Origin: FEN-1139 sp038207155
GTDB lineage: Bacteria > Myxococcota_A > Polyangia > Polyangiales > Polyangiaceae
DNA: 64,000 nt
Direction of reading: 5' to 3'
Assembly: GCA_038207155.1 (NCBI GenBank)
Contig: JBBRAB010000006.1
Location: forward strand, 62,001 to 126,000
Below are positions 26,461 through 35,048 of the stretch, piece by piece. A program made the position numbers and the translations under genes. The notes below the pieces were generated by a model. It was not told where the DNA came from, searched no databases, and worked only from the letters and a program-made list of their open reading frames with translations. The stretch's first letter is position 1. Each line of letters begins with the position of its first letter.

Positions 26461-26663
26461 GTTCGGGTGAAGACGTTGCCGCTTTGCGACACTTCATCGG
26501 GTTGACTCAAGCACGGTTCGCCTGTGCCATGGGCATCAGTGTTCATACCCTGCGTAACTGGGAACAAGATCGTCGCAGCCCTGAAGGGCCTGCGCTTGCG
26601 CTCCTCCGAATCGCGGCGCGCCATCCACGCATACTGCGCGAAAATCTGCGAAACGTCGCCTGA
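26460..26663 (+). pseudogene. C-terminal fragment of an XRE-family antitoxin-type regulator
   Basis: On the plus strand a frame ending at the TGA 26661-26663 reads SGEDVAALRHFIGLTQARFA, then MGISVHTLRNWEQDRRSPEG and LALLRIAARHP. This is the standard helix-turn-helix of HigA/NadS-like XRE antitoxins, including the NWEQGRR recognition end. No start codon or N-terminal part and no toxin gene is found; the upstream DNA is the antisense of the DUF11 remnant. It is a relic brought to a recombination junction near 26460. Confidence 0.7.
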
Positions 26664-26905
26664 GGCCGTCCGACTGTCCACGCCCTCCCACTCTCGCAAA
26701 GCGGTGTTTCGCGCAGCCTATCGCCGGGCATTTGCTTCCGAATTCCGCGGTTCCACGACGCCACAAACATGAGGGCCGGGCCTCGCAAGGCGGCTCAGCG
26801 CGACTCAGCACAGCGCAAACGCAAACGGGCAGTCGAACACCGGCTGCCCGTTGTCATGCGGAACTCCGCGTAGCAGCGCGCACAGACGCGCTGCCAAGAG
26901 CCCTC

Positions 26906-28279
26906 TCAACCGCCGGCGTGCGTGAGCGTCTCGTAGGCTAGATTCCAGTTGGTTCGCGGCGCGCTAACACGCACCTTGGTTCGAATCAGCTCGTCGGTCT
27001 TGGGAAGAGCGAGCTTTTTGCGATTGTGGAAGTGGTTGTAGCCGATCTCCCAGGTGTCGTAGAGATCCGTAGTGGTGGCCGCCTTGCTGCAGGTGCCCTG
27101 CATGTCTCCGGTCAGGAGCTGGGTCGCGAGCAGCTCCATCGCCGCCGTGTAACGCGCGGTTTGTGGAGTGTAGAGATCCACACCCTGGTGCCAGGCAACC
27201 TCGGCAGCATGAAGGGCTGAACCCAAGGCAAATTGGGAATGGTGACCATTGTCGCGGCAGGTCTCCTGAGTGAGACCATTGACCCATTTGGTTGGAGTCG
27301 ACCAGAAGGTCAGCGGGTTGCCTCCATCTCCGCCGATCGCTGGGACCGTCGGACCGTCGGCTACGAGGTAAAAGTAGGACGGGGTTCGCGTATTCCAGCG
27401 CGCGACGGCCAGATCGAACTCGGCCTGGTCGTCATTGAACACGGCGATCGACATCATGGCGTCGATCTGAGTGAGATCGACGTTGCCATTCCAGGTGCTC
27501 ATGGTGTTGAGCTGCGGGTAAAACGCCCGCTTGAACATGCCCTGCATGGCCGCGATGTCCCCTGGTGCCCAACCGGAGTAGCCGCGCATGAGCTCAGCGG
27601 CAGGCCCGAACAATGCCCCGATCCAGCCCGCCTGCAGCTTGTCTTGATCGCTTCCCGCCGTAAACCCTTCCAGCTTAGACCAGGCGTTGAGGATCGCGAT
27701 GGAGCGGTCTCCGTAGCCGGCGTCGCCGGTAATGTACCAGACCAGCGCCTGGCCATAGGCAGCGGTGGCATCGTCGCGGGAATTGTTGGCTTGGTTGTCG
27801 TCGTTCGACTTAATCGTGGTCGCCGCATTTGGAACTCTGAGTGCCGCGTACGACGCCTTGATCTTGTCGCTCTCCGACTTCCAGGGCTCTGCACCCGCGG
27901 CGACCTTCGCCTTGACGAAGTCCAAGTCTTCCTTGGAATCGAGCGCCCCCGGATGCTTGAAGATCACGGGTGCCGGCGTGCCGTTGCTGACACCACCGGT
28001 CGCAACACCGCCAGTCGCCGCGCCGCCGGTTGAAGTCCCGCCCGCTGCAGCACCGCCGGTTGAAGTCCCGCCCGCTGCAGCACCGCCAGTTGCAGCACCG
28101 CCAGTTCCCGCGACTGCCCCGCCAGTTCCGAAGGCGCCCCCAGTTGCATCGTTGAGGCTGGACCCACTGTCGCAGCCGAGAGTGAGCAACACCGCGGCAG
28201 CGGCCAACAGCGCCGTGCCCACCACTAGGTGCGCGCGCCGAGGAACAGCTACGAGATAAGACGGCCGAGGGCTCTTCAT
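26906..28279 (-). CDS. Alginate-lyase-family lipoprotein
   Basis: 457 residues. A signal with TM-like LLAAAAVLLTLGC gives the lipobox, followed by about 60 residues of TGGAA(A/T)GG linker and then an alpha/alpha-barrel lyase domain of the alginate lyase superfamily (PL5-like). Visible features: HPGALDSKEDLDFVKAKV at the domain start, GNVDLTQIDAMMSIAVF, and the catalytic-region NGHHSQFALGSALHAAE. Expected to cleave a uronic-acid polysaccharide by beta-elimination in the periplasm or outside. Exact substrate not determinable. The linker DNA holds 30-bp direct repeats. Confidence 0.85.
   Translation of the reverse strand: MKSPRPSYLVAVPRRAHLVVGTALLAAAAVLLTLGCDSGSSLNDATGGAFGTGGAVAGTGGAATGGAAAGGTSTGGAAAGGTSTGGAATGGVATGGVSNGTPAPVIFKHPGALDSKEDLDFVKAKVAAGAEPWKSESDKIKASYAALRVPNAATTIKSNDDNQANNSRDDATAAYGQALVWYITGDAGYGDRSIAILNAWSKLEGFTAGSDQDKLQAGWIGALFGPAAELMRGYSGWAPGDIAAMQGMFKRAFYPQLNTMSTWNGNVDLTQIDAMMSIAVFNDDQAEFDLAVARWNTRTPSYFYLVADGPTVPAIGGDGGNPLTFWSTPTKWVNGLTQETCRDNGHHSQFALGSALHAAEVAWHQGVDLYTPQTARYTAAMELLATQLLTGDMQGTCSKAATTTDLYDTWEIGYNHFHNRKKLALPKTDELIRTKVRVSAPRTNWNLAYETLTHAGG
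28023..28082. repeat. 30-bp direct repeats encoding the alginate-lyase linker
   Basis: Two identical 30-base units at 28023-28052 and 28053-28082 beginning CCGCCGGTTG. They encode GGTSTGGAAA-type linker on the minus strand, flanked by degenerate copies. Confidence 0.75.
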
Positions 28280-28558
28280 TCCCCAGGTTTACGGCGGGCA
28301 GGTCCCCGCTCTCAAGGCGAGATCGGCATCCAGGGCGAGTTGGGCCCCAAACTGATCAGTCCTTGCAGGACCCTGATCAGGGATTTCCGGTGGAGCCACT
28401 GTCCTCCGTCGGCGGAGCTCCGCGACCGAGCGATCCAGACAAGCGGCCCCGCGAACTCTGCGCTTGCCTGTGCTGCGATGCCGTGCATTCTAGCACCGCC
28501 CGATCTCCAGAGTGCTTCGTTCTGGTACTCGCTTGATGGTTGGGGCTAGGAGTCGCGA

Positions 28559-29248
28559 ATGCTGAACATCACGAACAAGTGGGTACTACTGACCGGCGCG
28601 AGTCGAGGCATTGGCAAACTCGTCGCCTGTGCCTTAGCGGAGCAGGGGTGCAAGCTGATCCTGCACAGCCGTCGTCGCGAGCACACGCAGGCGCTCGTGA
28701 GTGACTTTGAAGCACGCGGACTCGTCGTGCATGCGCTTGAGGCGGAGCTCTCGGACCAAACTCAGGTTGTGCGCCTCGCTGAAGAAGCGCTTCGTATCTC
28801 AGGTGGCATCGACATCCTCTACAACAATGCCGCGCTCATGACGCCGTACCATGAAGACATCTTCTTGGCCGAACAAGCCGAGTACGCTCTCAGCTTTCAG
28901 GTCAACACGATCGCTCCGATCACGCTTTGTGGCCTAATTCTACCGGGAATGAAGCAGCGTGGCTTTGGTCGCGTGGTGAACGTGAGCTCCGGCATCCGGG
29001 ACCAACCCCAGCTCATGGCCTATGCTGCCTCCAAAGCCGCCCTCGATAAGTACGTTCGCGACATGGCGCCGCATCTCAAGGGGACTGGCGTGCTGATGAA
29101 CCTGCTCGATCCTGGCTGGTTGCGTACGGATCTTGGTGGGCCGACTGCTCCCAATGCCGCCGAGGCCGTTCTGCCCGGCGCGATGGTGCCCGTCCTGCTT
29201 GAGGACGACACATGCGGCAGGCTGTTTTGCGCGCAGGACTACCGATAA
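28559..29248 (+). CDS. Short-chain dehydrogenase/reductase (SDR family)
   Basis: 229-residue classical SDR. NAD(P)-binding motif TGASRGIGK at residues 12-20, an RR after the second strand suggesting NADP preference, NNAALM, and the catalytic set in VVNVSSG and YAASKAALDKY. A start ATG at 28559 follows CTAGGAG. Substrate unknown. It stands alone between two lipoprotein genes and is followed by a strong hairpin. Confidence 0.9.
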   Translation: MLNITNKWVLLTGASRGIGKLVACALAEQGCKLILHSRRREHTQALVSDFEARGLVVHALEAELSDQTQVVRLAEEALRISGGIDILYNNAALMTPYHEDIFLAEQAEYALSFQVNTIAPITLCGLILPGMKQRGFGRVVNVSSGIRDQPQLMAYAASKAALDKYVRDMAPHLKGTGVLMNLLDPGWLRTDLGGPTAPNAAEAVLPGAMVPVLLEDDTCGRLFCAQDYR

Positions 29249-29255
29249 TGGTCGG

Positions 29256-29299
29256 GGTCGCACGAGCCGTGAGAGCTTCTCACCGGCTCGTGCGCGACC
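29256..29299 (+). terminator. Long hairpin after the SDR gene
   Basis: CACGAGCCG (29261-29269) pairs with CGGCTCGTG (29284-29292), extended inside by TGAGA/TCTCA and outside by GTCG/CGAC, with only small bulges. It begins about 10 bases after the SDR stop. There is no U-tract. Confidence 0.6.
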
Positions 29300-29671
29300 G
29301 CGCTTCAGAGGACAGCTTCGCAGTCTTCGCCTCGTCTGCCGACTGGATGTAGACGAGCGTTTGGCTCTCATCTGTCGACGTATTGTAGGTTCCCGCGTGC
29401 ACAAAACCCGTGATGATGACGTTGAGCGCACTGCCGTCGGGCAGGCCGTCAGCAGTAGCGGCGGGCTGCAAAGCAGCAGGCAGAGCAGGGGGTTGTAAAG
29501 GACCGATGACGAGCAAAGTGCAGTCCGGACGCGCGCGCGCCGTTCTCGGACTGCCGGAGGTCCAGCGTCGAGCCTGGGTTGGGCGCTCCGGTGGCCCGCC
29601 GTCGATTTCCGAGATTGGCTGGGCCGTTCCCGAGACTCGCCGCAGTCATGGTGTGAAAGAATGACCCTTTC
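29300..29671. other. Intergenic region with a doubtful minus-strand fragment
   Basis: About 370 bases with no recognised gene. On the minus strand a short frame contains the ordinary-looking GSALNVIITGFVHAGTYNTS and LVYIQSADEA, which could be the tail of a broken secreted protein, and an adjacent frame has LDLRQSENGARAS. Neither has a signal peptide or known domain. I do not call a gene. Confidence 0.3.
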
Positions 29672-31384
29672 ATGACTCAGCCTCGCACCGTCGCTCCCGC
29701 GGTTCGCCTGATTTCGCCCGTTCTCCTGGCGCTGATGGCGTTTGCCTGTGGCTCGTCCGAGGACGCCCCGACCGCCAACCCAGGCGCAACAGGTGCAGCA
29801 TCCGGCACGGGCGGTAACGTCGGCACGGGCGGTAACGTCGGCACGGGCGGTAACGCCGCCACCGGAGGTGGGGGAGGAGCAGCGGCTAACTGCGACTTCC
29901 ACGTCGCCACGACGGGCAGCGATTCCCCTTCCGCGGGCACGGCAGCGAGTCCTTGGAAGACTCTGGGTTACGCGATGGGCCTTGTGCCTGCGGATCAGGG
30001 CAAGGTGGTCTGCGTCGCTGAGGGCCAGTTCAGCGAGCCGAGCATCATCAACATTCCCTCCGGCGTGAGCGTGATTGGCGCTGGTGCGGACAAGACAAAA
30101 TTTACGGTCAACGCGCATTTTAGTCTGACCGACGCAGTCGCTAACGCCAATCCGCATGTGAACACCTTCCCCGAGCATTTCGTGATGCAGCTCGCCGACG
30201 GTGCGCAGAACATGACTCTGCAGGGCTTTGCGCTCGACGGACAGTCCAAGCAGTGTCACGGCGGGATCTTTGCCCAGAAGGCGAGCAACACTGTCTTCGA
30301 CGATCTGAGTATCACCAATTTTCGCTACAGCGGGCTCTGGGTTATCAAGGCTCAGGACGTGACGGTCCGCTACAGCCATTTCAAGGACAATACCTACGGC
30401 AACCCTTCGTCGTCCCGCAAAGGGGGAGGCGACAGCGGAGCTTTGCAGTTTCATCGTGGAAACAACTTTGTCATCCACGAAAATTACCTCGAGGAGACGG
30501 GGAACCTCGGGCCCGACAAGGGAGGCTACGCCCTGAAGGGCCAGAATCGCAGCTATGGCGGCGACCCGATGCCGCTCTCCAATTTTCAGGTCTACAACAA
30601 CGAGGTGATCGTCCCGAGCTCAGGCGCCTGGGAAAATGGCATGGCACCGGCGATCGCGATGGAGTTCCTGACGGTCACCCTGAAGAACTTCGACATTCAC
30701 CACAATCGCATCAACAATCACGTGTCGATGCCTTCGGCGACGGACGGTTGGGGCGGTCGCATTCATCACAACTATTTCAACCTGGGACGCGCTCGCTATG
30801 CCTATGCAGTTGAAACGGCTCTTGATCGAATCGAGATCGATCACAACTACTTCTGGGGCGGAATTTACCCCTTCTCGAACTGGAGCGGTGACTACAGCGA
30901 CCATCGCATTCACCACAACATCTTTGATGCGGTCTGCGCGGGCAGCTTCAAGGGTCGCGAACTGCTTCAGTACTCGGGCCACATCACTCGGCTCAGCTTT
31001 TTCAACAACACGATCCTCGACAATGAGGGCATTGGTCGGCTCTTCGCGCTCGATGGCGGCTCAAGCTCAGCTGACATTCGCAACAACCTGATCGTCAGGA
31101 CCGTGGGTTACCTCGACAACTGGGGCACGAACCCGAACGGAACCGTGTCGAACAACTGGTTCGTCAACGCGGCTGCCCACGGTTCCAACAGCCATACTGG
31201 AGAGCCAAGTATCACCACGTCCGGTAGCTCGCCCTATGCGGCGCCGTACTACCAAATCGATGCGGGCTCGGGGTTGTTGGACGCCGCCGAGGCCATCTCG
31301 CCCTACACGGACGGCTTCGACGGGTCAGCGCCTGACATCGGCGCGCTCGAACACGGACGGCCCTTCCTGGTTGGACCGCAGTAA
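29672..31384 (+). CDS. Right-handed parallel beta-helix lipoprotein (polysaccharide-lyase-like)
   Basis: 570 residues. Signal with lipobox MAFAC, a GTGGNV linker encoded by 18-bp repeats, then CDFHVATTGSDSPSAGTAASPWKTLGYAM, the typical start of PL/GH beta-helix proteins with a DUF1565-like onset. Many PbH1-type coils follow (for example DIHHNRINNHV, EIDHNYFWGG, RIHHNIFDAV). The family includes pectate lyases, chondroitinase B and alginate epimerases; no catalytic residues can be fixed. ATG at 29672. Confidence 0.82.
   Translation: MTQPRTVAPAVRLISPVLLALMAFACGSSEDAPTANPGATGAASGTGGNVGTGGNVGTGGNAATGGGGGAAANCDFHVATTGSDSPSAGTAASPWKTLGYAMGLVPADQGKVVCVAEGQFSEPSIINIPSGVSVIGAGADKTKFTVNAHFSLTDAVANANPHVNTFPEHFVMQLADGAQNMTLQGFALDGQSKQCHGGIFAQKASNTVFDDLSITNFRYSGLWVIKAQDVTVRYSHFKDNTYGNPSSSRKGGGDSGALQFHRGNNFVIHENYLEETGNLGPDKGGYALKGQNRSYGGDPMPLSNFQVYNNEVIVPSSGAWENGMAPAIAMEFLTVTLKNFDIHHNRINNHVSMPSATDGWGGRIHHNYFNLGRARYAYAVETALDRIEIDHNYFWGGIYPFSNWSGDYSDHRIHHNIFDAVCAGSFKGRELLQYSGHITRLSFFNNTILDNEGIGRLFALDGGSSSADIRNNLIVRTVGYLDNWGTNPNGTVSNNWFVNAAAHGSNSHTGEPSITTSGSSPYAAPYYQIDAGSGLLDAAEAISPYTDGFDGSAPDIGALEHGRPFLVGPQ
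29804..29857. repeat. 18-bp tandem repeats encoding a GTGGNV linker
   Basis: Three units of 18 bases beginning GGCACGGGCGGTAACG at 29804, 29822 and 29840; the last differs at one position. They encode (Gly-Thr-Gly-Gly-Asn-Val/Ala)3. Confidence 0.8.
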
Positions 31385-31429
31385 CGCGCGCCAACCGTCG
31401 GAAGCTCAAGTTGTCGCGCGCCAGCCCGG

Positions 31430-32812
31430 TTAGGACGGCACGATTTTGATGTAGGTCACGGCGTCGTCAACCACGAACCGAACTCCGCCCGCGTTCTTCG
31501 TGACAACGGAATCGAGCCCGTTGGCACCGTCGTCCCTCAGAACCGTGAACGTCCAGGTTCCCGGCACGCTCAGGGAGGCTGCAATGCTCGGGTGGGCGAC
31601 CTCCGTGAAGGCGTCGGCATTGAAATTCATGGCGCCGACCTCGTGCCAAATCGCTAGTAGCAGCGAGCCATCGGATTTCTTGTAGAGGTTGTGATGTACG
31701 AACTCGGGGTGATCGTAGCCCTGCGGCATCTGAAGGTGGATGCGATAGGACACGTCCTCCAAGGATTTGGGAGACGCCTGGTCCGCGACGACGCTCAGTA
31801 GGCTTTTGAACGCGTAAAATGCGGTTTTTGGAGTGGCGTCCGCGCGCAGCAGGCCCCAGCGCCCGTCTGCACCGGGCGGCGGATCATCGTCCATGAATGT
31901 GTACTGCTGCACTGACGCAAACCCAAGCCTGTTGCCCTCGAGAAAGAGTCGCGGAATGTATTTCTTCGCCAGGCTGTCGGTGCAGTTGGCGTAGCGCCCT
32001 TGGTTGGTGGCAAACCCGATCTCGGTGATGACTGCGGGCTTTTTGCCCCAGATAAACCCGATGTGAGCCTGGTAAAATGAGTCCTTCACGTAGTAGTGCG
32101 TGCCCGCGAAGGCGTCGATGCGCATCGACGGGAACGTGGTGTTGTTCCAATAGTCGTCGATGCCGCCGTAGCTGAACGGTTGGTCGTCATAGAGGGTTCC
32201 CGGGTACGGATGTGCGTTGCCGAAATCCACGTAGGCCTCAAAGGCGCCCGCGCCCAGGAATGTGGCATTGTCCGCTGAACCACCCGCGTCGAGGCTGGTA
32301 TACACGCCGGCGATCGAAGGGCCGTAGACCGGGAGCTTTCCAAGCACGGGATCTGCTTTGACGAGCCGGTAGAGGTCCTTCTGCTGTTCCAGGGCACCCC
32401 GCAAGATCGCGCGCTGAAGCTGCTCCTTGGATTGGCCCTGCTGCTTGGCGCCAAACCCCTTGTAGGACACGTGCTTGTCCGGCCAGAACAGATCGGGCTC
32501 ATTGGGGCCCTCGATCGCCGTGATGATGCCGTACTCGGTCTGGCGCTTTGCGATCGCCTGGAGCTGGTCCTTGATATCTTGCTCAGTGCCGTCGTAGTCG
32601 TTGTATTGGGCACTGGTCGCATCGACCGAGGCTGTGAGCCCAATGCCATGCGCCTTGTAGAACTCAAACAGAGAGGCGAGGTAGCCTGCGGGGGTGTAGC
32701 GATTGGTTGGCATGCCGCGCACTAGCCGCACGCCGCTTTCGGCGAGTCGTTCCTTGATCTTGTCGACGCGCGCGAACCACTGCGTGTCGGTGTAGTCAAA
32801 ATGCTGACCCAC
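31430..32812 (-). CDS. Clan-A-type glycoside hydrolase catalytic domain (gene frameshifted at its 5' end)
   Basis: A TIM-barrel hydrolase domain of about 380 residues with the clan-A glutamates: GPNEPDLFW (acid/base) and AVITEIGFATNQ (nucleophile), followed by a C-terminal beta domain. It resembles GH39/GH5-like secreted enzymes; the exact family is not fixed. The frame continues upstream of 32812 through GQDYKTLPKSSREFYLSIGV to a GVGGG linker but has no signal peptide; the lipoprotein leader lies in another frame (32915-33114). The GTG at 32812 is only the first possible start in frame. As sequenced, the enzyme would not be exported. Confidence 0.75.
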   Translation of the reverse strand: MGQHFDYTDTQWFARVDKIKERLAESGVRLVRGMPTNRYTPAGYLASLFEFYKAHGIGLTASVDATSAQYNDYDGTEQDIKDQLQAIAKRQTEYGIITAIEGPNEPDLFWPDKHVSYKGFGAKQQGQSKEQLQRAILRGALEQQKDLYRLVKADPVLGKLPVYGPSIAGVYTSLDAGGSADNATFLGAGAFEAYVDFGNAHPYPGTLYDDQPFSYGGIDDYWNNTTFPSMRIDAFAGTHYYVKDSFYQAHIGFIWGKKPAVITEIGFATNQGRYANCTDSLAKKYIPRLFLEGNRLGFASVQQYTFMDDDPPPGADGRWGLLRADATPKTAFYAFKSLLSVVADQASPKSLEDVSYRIHLQMPQGYDHPEFVHHNLYKKSDGSLLLAIWHEVGAMNFNADAFTEVAHPSIAASLSVPGTWTFTVLRDDGANGLDSVVTKNAGGVRFVVDDAVTYIKIVPS

Positions 32813-32914
32813 TCCGATCGAGAGATAGAACTCTCGAGAGGACTTGGGCAGGGTCTTGTAGTCCTGGCCAACGCCGCCAGTCTCCGCGAGTCCACCGACA
32901 CCCGCGCCGCCGCC

Positions 32915-33114
32915 GACACCCGCGCTGCCGCCCGAGAGGAGTGGCTGCCACCCGTCGTGCCGCCCCCGCCCCCCCCGCCGGTGCTCGCAGCGCCCCCGCC
33001 GGGCTGTTGAGTCGAGCCATCACCGCTCCCCCCCCCGCAGGCGGCGAGCGCCAACCCGAGAGCAAGGCAGCAATACAAGTGACGGTCCGGGAAAAATTGG
33101 GGATCGTGCAGCAT
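32915..33114 (-). pseudogene. Out-of-frame lipoprotein leader of the downstream glycoside hydrolase
   Basis: Starting at the ATG at 33114, a signal peptide with lipobox LAAC is followed by GGGSGDGSTQQPGGGAAS and a Gly/Thr linker. The linker DNA contains an eight-G run (minus strand, near 32978) and other G stretches. After about 32930 the frame becomes Arg/Ser-rich nonsense, while the neighbouring frame continues linker and catalytic domain. A one-base change in the linker would join the two. Either a true frameshift mutation or a homopolymer sequencing error. Confidence 0.65.
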
Positions 33115-33206
33115 TCTGAGTCAATCCTAACTAAGGCGACATCGCGCCGTGGCCCTATGTGGTCTGAGTCACCGGAACCGGCTCAAAATGAAATCGCCAT
33201 GGCGGG

Positions 33207-34244
33207 TCAGTTCTCGAGCTTGCGGAGCTTGCGCCAGAGCGTATTGCGCCCAATCCCAAGGATTCGCGCGGCCGCTGCCTGCGAGCCGCCACAGGCGTCG
33301 AGCACGCGCAGGACGTGGGCCCGTTCGACCTCAGCGAGCGTGACCAGCGCGGAGGAATCCTCGGCAACGGCGTTTGTGCTCCCAGCAGCTGACCGCAGCA
33401 GCTCGTCAGGAAGATCCTGCTCCTCGATCTCCTCACCCATCGCGAGGGCGGCGCCGTGCTTGACGGCGTTCTGCAGCTCGCGCACGTTGCCGGGCCAAGC
33501 GTAACCGAGCAGTCGAGCCTGCGCCTGCCGACTGAACCCGCGCGCCCGAGTCTTTTCCTCCGACAGAAGACGAGACGCGAGCGGCAAAATGTCCTCATGG
33601 CGCGCACGCAGTGGCGGTACCTCAAGCGTGAGTACTTTCAAACGATAATAGAGGTCTTCGCGAAAACTGCCGTTGCGGACCAGCTCGCCGAGGTCACGAT
33701 GAGTGGCGCAGACAATACGCACGTCGACCGAAAAGGATTGGTTCTCACCCACCCTCCGAACCTCGCCGTCCTGCAGAGCCCGCAACAGCTTGACTTGGAG
33801 CGGCAGCGGCATCTCGCCGATCTCATCGAGGAAGAGAATTCCGTTATTTGCCGCCTCAAATAGCCCTTGTCGCGCGGTGGCGGCGCCCGTAAACGCCCCC
33901 TTGCCGTGTCCGAATAGCTCGGACTCCAGGAGCTCGGAAGAGATCGCTGCGACGTTGACGGCAACAAACGGCTGCTGCGCTCGCTCGGAGTTGGCGTGAA
34001 CGATGCGCACCACGACCTCTTTACCGCTCCCGGTTTCCCCCAACACCGCAACGGGTGCATCGCTGGCGGCAAACCGCGCGGCGCGCTTGAGGACCGTCTG
34101 CATGGCGGTGCTGCGGGCGACCACTTGGGTTGAGCCGTTCACGCGATGGGCTGAGGGTATCAGCCCGCAGAGCTGACAGGGTTTCTCGGATACGCGTTCC
34201 ACCAGTTCCACTCTGGAGCAGGGGCTGGAACAGAGCCAGCCCAT
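33207..34244 (-). CDS. Sigma-54-dependent transcriptional activator with N-terminal cysteine cluster
   Basis: 345-residue bacterial enhancer-binding protein. The AAA+ domain is complete: Walker A GETGSGKE, the sigma-54 contact loop GAFTGA, Walker B GILFLDEIGE, and the R-finger region DVRIVCATHR. A Fis-type HTH closes the protein (GSQAAAARILGIGRNTLW). There is no receiver, GAF or PAS domain; instead the first 30 residues hold C5, C9, C23 and C26 (CxxxC...CxxC), suggesting a metal or Fe-S sensor. It is divergent from ric, with a -24/-12 promoter in the shared region, so it probably controls ric. Confidence 0.88.
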   Translation of the reverse strand: MGWLCSSPCSRVELVERVSEKPCQLCGLIPSAHRVNGSTQVVARSTAMQTVLKRAARFAASDAPVAVLGETGSGKEVVVRIVHANSERAQQPFVAVNVAAISSELLESELFGHGKGAFTGAATARQGLFEAANNGILFLDEIGEMPLPLQVKLLRALQDGEVRRVGENQSFSVDVRIVCATHRDLGELVRNGSFREDLYYRLKVLTLEVPPLRARHEDILPLASRLLSEEKTRARGFSRQAQARLLGYAWPGNVRELQNAVKHGAALAMGEEIEEQDLPDELLRSAAGSTNAVAEDSSALVTLAEVERAHVLRVLDACGGSQAAAARILGIGRNTLWRKLRKLEN

Positions 34245-34268
34245 TTTCAGCGACTCACGACGAACGAA

Positions 34269-34285
34269 TGGCCCTTAGGGTGCAA
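34269..34285 (+). promoter_or_regulatory. Sigma-54 (-24/-12) promoter for ric
   Basis: TGGCCCTTAGGGTGCAA has GG at 34270-34271 and GC at 34282-34283 separated by exactly 10 bases, fitting the TGGCAC-N5-TTGCA consensus at the essential positions. Transcription would start near 34295, giving a leader of about 33 bases before the ric ATG. The neighbouring divergent gene encodes a sigma-54 activator. Confidence 0.7.
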
Positions 34286-34327
34286 TTATCCAGCTGGTAC
34301 GGGTGTTGCTCAACGACTGCTCAAACC

Positions 34328-35005
34328 ATGCTCAACCTTCAGCAGTCCGTTGCCAGCACTGTCCTCGATCACTCGGAATGTGCCGCGGTGTTTCAACAGC
34401 ATCGCATCGATTTTTGCTGTCGCGGCGAGCTGACGATCGAGGCGGCCGCCAAGGAAAAGGGCGTCGTGCTCGAAGAGCTCGCGACGGAGTTGGCGCAAGC
34501 GATTGCCCAGCGGAATAGCCCGAAGTCGAGCGATCCGCGGGAGCTCAGCACGCCTCAGCTCGTCGAGCACATCGTCTCCAAGCATCACGAGTACCTGCGT
34601 AAGGCGCTACCCTTCGTCACGGGACTTGCTGCCAAGGTGGGCCGTGTTCACGGCGACCACAATCCCAAGCTGCGGGAGCTCGATGTGGTCACCGGCGAGC
34701 TGGCGGGAGCCCTCGTGCCGCACCTCGACGAGGAAGAGCAGATCCTGTTCCCCGCGCTGGTCGCGAGCGAGCTCGATCAGGTGCTCGTGCAGCGGCATCT
34801 CGGTAGCATGCACACCGACCATCTCGCAGTAGCCAAGCTGCTCGAACGCATTCGAGCCGCCACGGACGAGTTTACTCTGCCCGATTGGGCCTGCAACAGC
34901 TACCGAACCTTGTTCTCCGAGCTCGAGCAACTCGAGGGCGACATCTTCACCCACGTCCACCTCGAAAACCATGTGTTGATGCCGCGCTTCTCGGCGCAGG
35001 CGTGA
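34328..35005 (+). CDS. ric: Iron-sulfur cluster repair di-iron protein (RIC/YtfE/ScdA family)
   Basis: About 225 residues. An N-terminal ScdA_N-type segment contains the FCCRGEL cysteine pair near residues 30-31; the C-terminal hemerythrin-like four-helix bundle has di-iron ligands in HIVSKHHEYL, VHGDHNPKL, HLDEEEQILFP, HTDHLAVAK and THVHLENHVLMPR. RIC proteins repair Fe-S clusters damaged by nitric oxide or peroxide. The ATG at 34328 (MLNLQQSV) is the family start; a longer frame upstream overlaps the promoter and is not used. Confidence 0.93.
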   Translation: MLNLQQSVASTVLDHSECAAVFQQHRIDFCCRGELTIEAAAKEKGVVLEELATELAQAIAQRNSPKSSDPRELSTPQLVEHIVSKHHEYLRKALPFVTGLAAKVGRVHGDHNPKLRELDVVTGELAGALVPHLDEEEQILFPALVASELDQVLVQRHLGSMHTDHLAVAKLLERIRAATDEFTLPDWACNSYRTLFSELEQLEGDIFTHVHLENHVLMPRFSAQA

Positions 35006-35048
35006 GCTGCTGCGCACCTGCTAATGCAGTCCCCCTCCCGCACCCTGA

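Noticed and set aside
28940..30478. Long minus-strand frame of about 510 codons across SDR and beta-helix genes
   Set aside because: It crosses two well-supported plus-strand genes; the product is Arg-rich and without domains.
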